Source of the DNA: Amanita rubescens | Lineage: Eukaryota; Basidiomycota; Agaricomycetes; Agaricales; Amanitaceae | Assembly: GCA_015039365.1 (NCBI GenBank) | Contig: WION01000219.1 | Span: forward strand, 26,115-90,114 | DNA length: 64,000 nucleotides | Direction: 5' to 3' | Shown: one piece after another, positions 55,645 through 64,000 of the stretch | Layout: each line of letters starts with the position of its first letter | Numbering within the stretch: the stretch's first letter is position 1 | Notes under the pieces: model-generated | The model's database searches: none | Told to the model about the DNA's origin: nothing | The model's input: only the letters and a program-made list of their open reading frames with translations | Made by a program: the position numbers and the translations under genes

Positions 55645-58272
55645 ATGTGTGAACAACTTATTGACTGCAATTCAGATTTTCGTCAACGGATAGTTGCATG
55701 GATTGAAAGTTGTCAGGTAGGGGAGTTTCTGACAGGAACACATGATGAGATTGCTGAAAAGGTCAAGGTGGCATCATCTGCAAAAAACTACAAGAACCCA
55801 ACAGAGACCCTGCCATTAAGTCCTCCATTGCCTTGTCCATCCTCATGCAAAATGTGTGAAGATTGTGATGCTCTGAATAACTGGTGGAAACAATATACAG
55901 ACACAACTGATGATTTGATTTTAAAATCAAATGTCCATAACTGTAACTATGGGTCCCTCAGCAATGGATCTAAACGCCAGTCAATCACCTTTAAAGGTTG
56001 TAGAGATAACAAGTATCAAAGTTGCAAAGCAAGGTTTCCCCGCCCCACTTTTGACTGTACTGAGATTGATCCTGAGTCAGGAGCCATAAATATCAGGAAG
56101 AGGGAACCTTGGATTAACAGTGTGTCCCCAGCTTTGACATATCTCTTTCGTTGCAATACTGATGTAACATGCATGTGGTCAGGCACCGCTCTCAAGGCTG
56201 TCATAATTTACATCTCTGATTACATAACTAAAACTGGCTTGAAAACTCATGTGGTATTTGATGTGATAAAAAGCATTTTCAGCAAAAAATCAGAAATATT
56301 AAACAAAAACATTTCAGATGAAGAAAAAGCTCGTCAATTGATATGCAAAATTGCAAACTTATTAGCAACAAAAACTGAAATGGGGGGGCCAATGGTCTCC
56401 ATGTATCTTTTAGATCATCCAGATCATTACACCTCACACAGCTTTATTCCTTTTTATTGGAAAAGTTTTGTTAATGAAGTACCTCCAGTTGATGATTATA
56501 AGTACAGATCTGAAAGTTTGGCGGAATTTAACTTATACGATTGGAACAGGCAATGTACCAGGCATCGCATTGGCAAAGATCAGTCACTAAAAAAAGGTAT
56601 TAACACAGATGACCACATGGTCAACAATGATAGTCTTTCCTCCAAGCAACGCCTTAAACTGTTTATGTTTTCAGCCAACCACCCATTCCATGAGACACAT
56701 GCCATCTCGGTTGCCAAGGCTGATGACAAGAAAGTGGTTAACTTTATAGGAAGTCCTTTGCCTCGGTCAGACAAGGAAGATAGAGAATTTTATTGCTGCA
56801 CTATGCTTACACTATTTAAACCTTGGAGATCAGGACATGATTTAAAGAAAGATACACAAACATGGGATGAGGCATTTCAATCACACAAATTTTCAGACCG
56901 ACAGCACCAGATCATGAAAAACTTCAATGTTAAATATGAATGTCTTGATGCATGTGATGATTATAGAGCTCAGCTTAAAAAGGGGGCTGAAAATACATTA
57001 TTTATGTATGGAGAAGATAGCCTCTGTGATCCATTAGATACTATCAACAATGATGATCCTGAAAATTGTTTTCTTAACTCTGATAACATTTATGAGGCTT
57101 CCACCAAAGTTCCTGTTTATGGTATCAAGGAACGGAGACTCCAAAAGGAGGCTGCTGAAATCCATGCTGTATTGACTCGTACTGGATGGAACATGCTTCC
57201 AGAGATTCCATCCAACAAAGAAAGAAGAGATCCTTTTATTCCATCGTGCAAACTTACAGGCCTTCAATGGAAAGCAACAATTCAGCTACAGAAAAAAAGG
57301 GTATTGGATAGTGTTGCTGCATTGCAAAATCAGATATCAGTAACAGAAGCACATATAGCATATTTTATGCCCAACAATGTAAAAATTGTGTCCAAACACT
57401 TCTTGCAATCAAAATTTTACTTCACTAGTGAAGAAGATACAATCAATTCCATATGCTCCTTTTTTTCTTTAAATGAGGAGCAGGAACAGGCATTCAAAAT
57501 AATCAGCCACCATGCAGTCATGCCAGCATCTGAACCATTAAAGATGTATGTGGGAGGAATGGGAGGCACTGGCAAAACACAAGTAATAAAAGCGCTGACT
57601 TGTTTTTTTACAGAGCGTGGTGAACCCTACCACTTCATAACCGTTGCTCCAACAGGAACTGCTGCAGCATTACTGTCTGGATCAACCTATCACTCAAGAC
57701 TGGCAATTAATGACTTCCAAAAACAAACCAGTGAGAAGTCTTTGTCTCTTGTACGAGCACAATTGCTAAGGGTTGACTATATCTTTCTAGATGAAGTTTC
57801 CATGCTCTCTTGCCATGATCTATATCGTATTAGTGCTCAACTGGCACGCATATTTAACTGCCATGATAAGGCATTTGGAGGAAAGAGCATGATTGTGTCA
57901 GGTGACTTTGGACAGCTTCCGCCTGCAATTGGTGGAGAGAATGTCTCCCTGTATAGCCATGTGATAGGAAAATATGCAAGCCAATTGAAATCTCAAGAAG
58001 AATCTATGGGAAAAGCTCTGTGGCATCAGTTTATCACTGTTGTCATATTACGAAAAAATATGCGACAAAAAAATTGCACAGCTGATGATGACAGACTTAG
58101 AACAGCTCTGATGAACATGAGATTCAAAGATTGTACAGCAGATGATATTGCCTTTTTAAGGACTAAAATTGCTTCTTTGGAATTGGGAAAGCCTTCCATG
58201 ACTGATGAAAAGTTTTCCTGTGTCTCAATCATAACTGCAAAAAACATTCAGAGGATGAGATCAATAGATTAG
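55645..58272 (+). pseudogene. Helitron Rep catalytic tyrosines plus PIF1-like helicase
   Basis: 875 codons in the frame of the preceding Rep part. Residues 189 and 193 (YISDYITK) are the two Rep catalytic tyrosines. Superfamily 1 helicase follows: GGMGGTGKT (Walker A, about residue 637), YIFLDEVSML (Walker B, about 711), GDFGQLPPAIGG, and ILRKNMR. It ends early because one base is missing near 58253; in the shifted frame INRLGCEKFAKNDRTSLD continues the helicase. The Rep and helicase active-site motifs all look intact, so inactivation seems recent. Confidence 0.9.
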
Positions 58273-59035
58273 GGTGTGAAAAATTTGCAAAAAATGACAG
58301 GACAAGTCTTGACTCATTTTTTTCAGAGGATACCGCAAAGACAAGACCTTCTGAGATATAAAAATAGTAAAGTCTTGGTGTGCAGAAGTGGCTGTTATTC
58401 TTATGATTGCAAAAGGAGCTTTGGGAATTACCCCACTCAACTGCTGATAAACATATACCTGGAAAACTATCCCTTTGTGGGAATGCCCATCATGATTCAA
58501 ACACAATGAAGCCACAGAACTTTGTATCACCAATGGACAGGAAGGCATTGTGAGGGGATGGCAAACATGCCTTGGATCCTGGAAGCAATTGGTATTGGAC
58601 ACATTGTTTGTGGAACTCACAAATCCTCCCACTCCTGTACAACTGGATGGACTCCCACTGAATGTGATTCCTCTGACTCGAAATGAAAGAGCCATAACTT
58701 GCAAGTTACGAAATGACAGTAACATATCAATCACTCGATCTCAAGTTGAGGTTTTGCCCAACTTTGCAATGACTGATTTTGCATCACAGGGCAAAACAAG
58801 AACATATAATGTGGTTGACCTTCGTGATTGTCGCACCCATCAAGCTTATTACACAGTTCTATCTAGAGGATCAACAGCTGATGGAACAATAATTTTACAA
58901 AATTTTGATGAGAAAAAAGTGACCGGTAAAGCATCAGGCCCTCTTCGTCAAGAGTTCAGAGAATTAGAGTTACTTGATGAAATCACACAGCTCCATTATA
59001 ATGATATTACCACTCAGTGTGTGTGGCAGCACTAG
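58253..59035 (+). pseudogene. Helitron helicase C-terminal part, frameshifted
   Basis: After the frameshift several stops occur (58359-58510). From about 58550 a clean frame carries LDGLPLNVIPLTRNE, FAMTDFASQGKTRTYNVVDL and AYYTVLSRGSTADGTII, the last helicase motifs of PIF1/Helitron helicases. Ends at TAG 59033-59035, where the next domain starts in another frame. Confidence 0.8.
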
Positions 59036-60125
59036 ATACTCATTGATAGATGCATATAGGGAAGAAAAAGGTCTTGCCTATGTTCCTGCAACTTTACACC
59101 CCTCACTTGTCTGGAATTCTGCTGACCCTTTTTTAAAACCTTCTGGTGAGAACTTAGAGTGGCACCTTATTGGGAAAAAAAAGGTACCCGAGAGCCACAC
59201 TGAGCAGACCTCCCCAACTCCTACTGCGAAGTCAACCATTAAAAGAAAGAATGACAGTCTTGAAGAAAATGATAGACCCCTAAAAAAATTGTGTGCAGAC
59301 CATGCCACTCCAGTTCCTGAGCAATTCAGCTGGTCAGACAATAGCTGTGCCTTTGATGCATATTTTAGCATTTTATATGCCTTATGGCACACTGATAAAC
59401 CACGATGGAGTTTTTTACTGGGATGGATTAATAAGGAATTTTTAGGAGAGCTTGCAGATTATTTTGTGTATGTTGACAATGGATCAATTCCCATCAATGC
59501 AGCACGAGATAACTTGAGACTTGTTTTGGCAGCCAAATTTCCAGCATATTTTTCATGGGGCGATTTCACTTCTTTATATGATCTTATGAACTACACCCTG
59601 GAAACTGAAGAGAGTACACATCAGTCAGACCTAGTATGTCCAGATAACCACGAAATCAATGGAAACAACACAGTCACCATAAACAGTTGCCTTCTGCCCA
59701 TCACATCTTTCACAAATGTTACCTCAGTCCAGCAATGGATGAACATGTTTAACCATGGTACAGATCGCAGATGTCCCCTGTGTAACACACGCCTGCTTTG
59801 TGTATATGAGATAATACAACCAATGCCAATTATTGTTTTTCATTTTGCAGACAGAAAAATAGACCTTGAAACCACTGTTGAGATTCCCATTGGTAATACA
59901 AGGAGACAGTACAGCTTGCGAGGTATTGTATATTATGGAGAGAACCATTTCACATCACGCTTTATATCACATGATGGGGCTGTATGGTTTCATGATGGTA
60001 TGAGCACAAAGGCCTACATGGAAATGGATGGAACACTGGAACTGAACAGTAATTTAAATTTGCAAGACTGCAGGAACAGGAGTGCATGTGCTGCTATATA
60101 TGACTCGGGCTCTGTAAACAACTAG
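58974..60125 (+). CDS. Helitron C-terminal cysteine-protease-like (USP-like) domain
   Basis: Open frame of 383 codons; genuine homology from about SLIDAYREEKGLAYVPAT. A lysine-rich bipartite nuclear-type signal (KRK...KK, residues 91-105) precedes a ubiquitin-protease-like fold: cysteine box SWSDNSCAFDAYFSIL (Cys125), a CPLC pair near residue 267, and histidine box YYGENHFTSRFIS (His325) followed by VWFHDGM. In fungal Helitrons such a domain is often fused after the helicase. Here it is in a different frame from the helicase, so it is either separated by an indel or a domain of its own. Catalytic residues are present. Confidence 0.7.
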   Translation: MMKSHSSIIMILPLSVCGSTRYSLIDAYREEKGLAYVPATLHPSLVWNSADPFLKPSGENLEWHLIGKKKVPESHTEQTSPTPTAKSTIKRKNDSLEENDRPLKKLCADHATPVPEQFSWSDNSCAFDAYFSILYALWHTDKPRWSFLLGWINKEFLGELADYFVYVDNGSIPINAARDNLRLVLAAKFPAYFSWGDFTSLYDLMNYTLETEESTHQSDLVCPDNHEINGNNTVTINSCLLPITSFTNVTSVQQWMNMFNHGTDRRCPLCNTRLLCVYEIIQPMPIIVFHFADRKIDLETTVEIPIGNTRRQYSLRGIVYYGENHFTSRFISHDGAVWFHDGMSTKAYMEMDGTLELNSNLNLQDCRNRSACAAIYDSGSVNN

Positions 60126-60214
60126 ATAAGCGTCGGCTTACAATGGCCGCGACCTTGGTTGCAGTTATTTTTATTGCATACATATGATGAAGCAGTGTAA
60201 CATGAATTATAAAG

Positions 60215-60236
60215 TGACGTATACGTAGTAGGCTAG
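60215..60236 (+). other. Candidate Helitron 3' end
   Basis: The palindrome acgtatacgt (60217-60226) is followed by agtagg and CTAG (60233-60236), then T. Helitrons end with a hairpin and CTRR before a T. The hairpin has no loop, so this is a weak candidate. Confidence 0.3.
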
Positions 60237-60599
60237 TAATTACATTCTTCGTTTGACTTCTTTTCATTGCTGACGGGTTCTTCCAACAATTTGGCAGAAA
60301 ATGTCGGAGAACGGTTTTGGCCGCGATTTTCTTTGGTTTGAAGTGAGGGAGATGGTTTGGTGTCTTGTAATGTGTTAGGTTGATGAGCTTTTTCTTCATT
60401 TTTTGTTGCACTTGTAGATGCGTGAGTTGTTGAGGTGTCAGACATGAATGCCAAGGTTGAGGCAGTGGGAGTGGCTCGGTTTAAGAATTTGTAAAAGAAA
60501 AGCGTACGATTATGTCGGTCGGAACATGTCGAATTTTCGTTTATGATGAGATGTACTTGTTGAGGGAATAGTGGCTGTTTTGCTCCGCGAAGTTGGACA

Positions 60600-60960
60600 A
60601 AACGTGCTGATCCACAGTGATCACCGATGATCACTGCAGATCTTGACTGTCCACGAAATGATCATCGTGAACAATCGTTATAAGCAGTGATCACTAATGA
60701 ATCACGAATGATCATTAATGTTTCATGGTTATCCAGAGTGAATGGCTGTGAGCAGTTGTTGTTGTGATCATGAATAAAAAATTTCAATATTCCAATTTCT
60801 TCGTGAAAACTCATTAACCACTGTGAGCTATGGTGGACAACTGTCAAGGCTGTGCGAAGTGCATTTGTGATCAGTTGTTGGTCCATCGTGATCACCCGTG
60901 AATCACAACTCACCCACACAAGCTCATGATGAATCATGGCGCTGGAAAAGAATACTAGAA
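60600..60960. repeat. TGATCA-rich hairpin segment
   Basis: Dense in GTGATCAC, TGATCAC and GAATCACGA palindromes, with opposed ends (gatccacagtgatcacc at 60609 and, inverted, gggtgatcacgatgg at about 60890). Possibly a small MITE. No ORF. Confidence 0.4.
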
Positions 60961-62496
60961 TTGTGAATTAGAATGGTATTTAACCCACTTTCTGAGTTGC
61001 CTTATGGACTCTATCTATCTAGTACGTGCCAATGCATCCGAACATTATTTCCTAGAAGCGACATAAAAAATTCCACTTCCTTGCCAGTTGGTTCGGTACT
61101 AATTTACTGTATTGCTTATAGGGAACTATCTACAAGGCACCAAATATTACGCCCATGGCCGCTTGGCAGTGGAACTCAATTATTATATAGTGAGAACATC
61201 TGCGAGTGCATCAATTCTGAATTGGGGTAGCTCCCATTGTTGGATGAAGAGAAATATAATAAAGCGCACACTGAGTGAGATGGGCAAATGCAATCATGAC
61301 TGTGTGTTACAGCCTTGTCAAGAAGAGCGTTTGCTCGGAGTCGTTGAAGATTGGCAGCTGAAACCGGTAAAAAGAACGATGGGTGAGAATACTGTTGAGG
61401 GATGTAGTTTTGTGCTGTGGAGTGCATACGAGATTGAATTGGGGTGGCTTCAAATGCTGGATATGTGATTCTGGGGCCTTGAAGGATAACTGGCATGGTA
61501 ACGTGACGATGAAAAGCTGGTCCCTGGAGGGAAGAAGGTTATAGGGAGGGCAACGGATTTACCGAATCAACAAGCAAGAGGTTCGCTACAATCTTTCCTC
61601 TTGTAGAGAACGTCGGCCCAGCGCATCAGTTCTCGCGCCACAGTGGGCATGATTGGAAGGGCCGTAAAGGGAGGAACAAAGGGTTTAATGTTGAACACAA
61701 GTGTCGCCGCCTAGACGTAACTGGTGAGGAAACCGGGGGACCAAGCTTCGATGAACACACAGGGCGATGGGAAAGAACAGGTGAGGCCGAAGAATGACGG
61801 GGAATCAGGCCAGTCGGAGCAGGACGCAGGAGCAGAAAAGGTGAAGGAGGAGACGAATGCGATGGCATAGGAGAATATGATGAACGAACATTAGCTATCA
61901 ATATACCAAAATGTAATGTGGAATGTATCATACCGTCGTATCATGTACCAATAACATGCTTTTTTGTTATTATTCTCCTTCCCGCCCGCATCTTGCGTCT
62001 CTCCTTTTTTTTTGCAGACACTCGTAGTCATCCGGCATATCAAGCTATCAAGCACCATATTTAGAATACGTGGTACCTACATTGTACATTATCGGCCAAA
62101 TGTTAATGAACGAAAGAGACCGCCTACATGTAAGATTGTCACTGCCACAGAAGCGATCCGTCGGCGCGATCAATTAACCCCACAATCCTTCTGTACTTAG
62201 CCGGTGAAAAGAGTGTGGACATATAAGATTTGGGGATAACGGCAAATAAGCAGAGGATAGTTGAATAATAAAGCGAACGGTTGACAGCTTGGGGCACCAG
62301 ATGCTACCACAAGGATAACGGCAAAAAGTAGAGGGTTGTAGACATGTAATCTTATCTTATCGTTACTTTGTAATTGTTTCCCACATTTTGCAGGTTTTGT
62401 GAATTTACCTTGTGGGATGACCTTGCTGCGCAAGGTAACTATTCTTAGAACAAGTGTGGTATGTTATTTGTTGGATTAAGAAACATACTAGCAAAA
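60961..62496. other. Intergenic, no gene supported
   Basis: Short frames in several phases without protein-like content. Composition is mixed; nothing else seen. Confidence 0.35.
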
Positions 62497-62497
62497 T

Positions 62498-62758
62498 AGA
62501 TTTTGTTGAGAGCATTCCCTGCTCACTGCGTCAGAAAGGTGTACTCGGAGCTTACCTTTATTCAGAATAATTTCCAAGGTGGGCCCGCTGTAAGACTAAA
62601 TGGGATAGGCCGGGCACACCTCCCAACCAATTATCTACCTGACTTCATCCATTTGCCAATCATTGATAGCGCCCATAACCATGCCAGCTACACAGCCGAG
62701 TAGATTTTGTCGAGAGTGCCCCTGTTGGCTGTGTCAGAAAGCTGTATTCGGAGCTAAC
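62498..62758. repeat. Direct repeat pair (tagattttgt...cggagct)
   Basis: 62498-62553 and 62701-62758 share tagattttgt, gtcagaaag and tcggagct. Both have the same spacing of these blocks. Function unknown. Confidence 0.55.
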
Positions 62759-63404
62759 AAGGCTGTGACTATGAATTACACCATCTACTTCTAGTGCTAC
62801 ATATCCTCCCACGACGGCGGGTGGGCAAACTTCGCGGGAAGCACTTTGTTGTTATATGGGGTTGTTGTGGCCTGTATGATCACAGTTGGCGATTTGATGG
62901 GCGGTTTTTCCCTTTTGTGCGTTCATCAGTGTCACGTAGTGTGTAGTTCGCCTACCTTAGTTTGGACATTTCATAGTCATTGGAGCGTAAGTTGTTGTTT
63001 GCGGATCATGAGTAAAGAGCTTGCACGGAAGATGACGAAGTCTCGAACCCCGTGGCAGGTGTCCTGACTGATCTTTTCCTCAGCAAACCACTAAGACGTT
63101 AATATGGACGTTCAGGTAACAGCGTATACCTCTGCATGTAAAAACTCGCTCAATGCTGCTCCATAGCCCGGCAAAAGAACACGTACTGGCACGAGGAATG
63201 AAATTGGTCAAAAGAGAAGGAGGCTTGAGGTATGGAACACGCTCAGCATGAAAATGCACGCTGATCCTGGACTCTGAAGACTCGGGTTTCCAATTTTCTT
63301 GACATCGAGGCAGGAGAAGGTAGCTCTGAAGGGCAGGGTTCCGACAATGAATGTAAGTTCTACTATGTCAGAATTTCTGTCCAACGAGGATTCTAAAGTG
63401 TGCC

Positions 63405-64000
63405 CCAGACTTCATTGATGGCAATATTGACGCCATAGGAGACGGAGATTTCGAAGGTGATGAAGAGGAAGACGAGGACCCATCTGAATGTAAGAGCGCC
63501 ATATGCGTCAAGCGGTTGGCAGTAGCTCACAGTATCCTCACAGCCATGCTGTCTGTCAATAGACAAAAAAATTACTCCAGGGACGAGCACAACGACGAGG
63601 ACCAAAACCAATCTGAATGTAGGATCGCAGTATGCGCTGAGTATGGTTCAGTAGCTCACAGTATGTCCACAGCTGTTCAGTCTGTCAAGAGGCAAGGTTA
63701 CTCCAGGGACGATCGTCTTTCTGCCGTGATCAATCGTTACGAAGCCCGAGCCGCTGCTGCAGACGATGCCATTGAATCGGATATCGAGAACGAGGGAGAG
63801 ATTGAAGAGATTGCTTTGCTGGCTGAGCGCGCTTTGCGAATGCCAAACGAGCATGATCCAGGCATTTGGAGGGTTCGTGTACTGGTATGTCTATGCTCAA
63901 ATAGCTTGAAATTTTCTACTGAGCCCCCTCAATGTTGCAGGACGGTGCCGCAGAGGAAAGCTTCTTCCTTCTCCAGGATCGTTTAAAAGCTCGACCCCGA
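63405..64000 (+). CDS. Possible Spt5-like gene, 5' part, cut by the window end
   Basis: Acidic exon DFIDGNIDAIGDGDFEGDEE (63408-63490), two tandem copies of a unit of about 124 bp (63473-63596, 63597-63720), then EIEEIALLAERALRMPNEHD with PGIWRVRV, a short intron (donor near 63882; acceptor ttgcag at 63941) and DGAAEESFFLLQDRLKARP. An acidic N-terminus leading to a 'MP...DPxIWxVRV' strand is the layout of Spt5 before its NGN domain, a transcription elongation factor. The identification rests on this short match only. The duplicated unit contains potential donor sites (gtaagagc), so it may be exon-intron duplicated. Confidence 0.4.

Overview
The window looks like a repeat-rich stretch of a basidiomycete (probably Agaricomycete) nuclear genome. 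The reasons are short introns of about 50-65 nt with GTRAGT...YAG borders, P-loop GTPase genes that start FRILxIGRANAGKTT, a chromodomain Ty3/gypsy element, a Rep/helicase Helitron ending in a cysteine-protease-like domain, and Tc1-like DNA transposons. I saw no rRNA, tRNA or CRISPR array.

Layout. 1-5306: 3' part of a Ty3/gypsy chromovirus with its 3' LTR, inserted into the last exon of a GTPase copy (5307-6130). 6231-7090: hairpin MITE. 8330-16020: a GTPase gene on the minus strand whose 3' half is a long array of 65-bp units, split by a 2.8-kb hAT-like element (10228-13011). 16140-18916: a TIR element next to its 5' end. 18.9-30.4 kb: GC-richer DNA with broken gene pieces, including a galactokinase pseudogene and a HECT ligase fragment. 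30482-34618: a second GTPase gene, plus strand, carrying an array of 69-bp units. 34.6-39.2 kb: hairpin elements and simple repeats. 39.4-43.8 kb: a broken Copia-type gag and tandem duplications. 43.8-46.9 kb: one or two intron-containing genes I do not recognise. 47821-50086: a Tc1-like element with a solo LTR nested in it. About 50.8-60.2 kb: a broken Helitron split by a 2.3-kb palindromic element. 63.4-64.0 kb: start of a possible Spt5-like gene.

The most interesting observation is the structure of the two GTPase-linked arrays. Read on the strand of their gene, every unit is an intron-like module: GTGAGT donor, a CTNAY-type branch sequence with its A 25 nt before the end, and a CAG or TAG acceptor. 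Exactly three bases then follow before the next GTGAGT. In the 69-bp array the 66-nt 'intron' is almost invariant over 26 copies while the three bases between acceptor and donor vary (GGA, TTT, CGA, CTT, CAA, GAA). The 65-bp array has a different intron sequence but the same plan and an even more varied set of triplets. Diverged units at the 5' side of both arrays keep donor, acceptor and in most cases the 3-base gap. I interpret these as tandem mini-introns separated by single-codon micro-exons, a candidate system for diversifying a protein segment. That is inference from sequence and needs RNA evidence.
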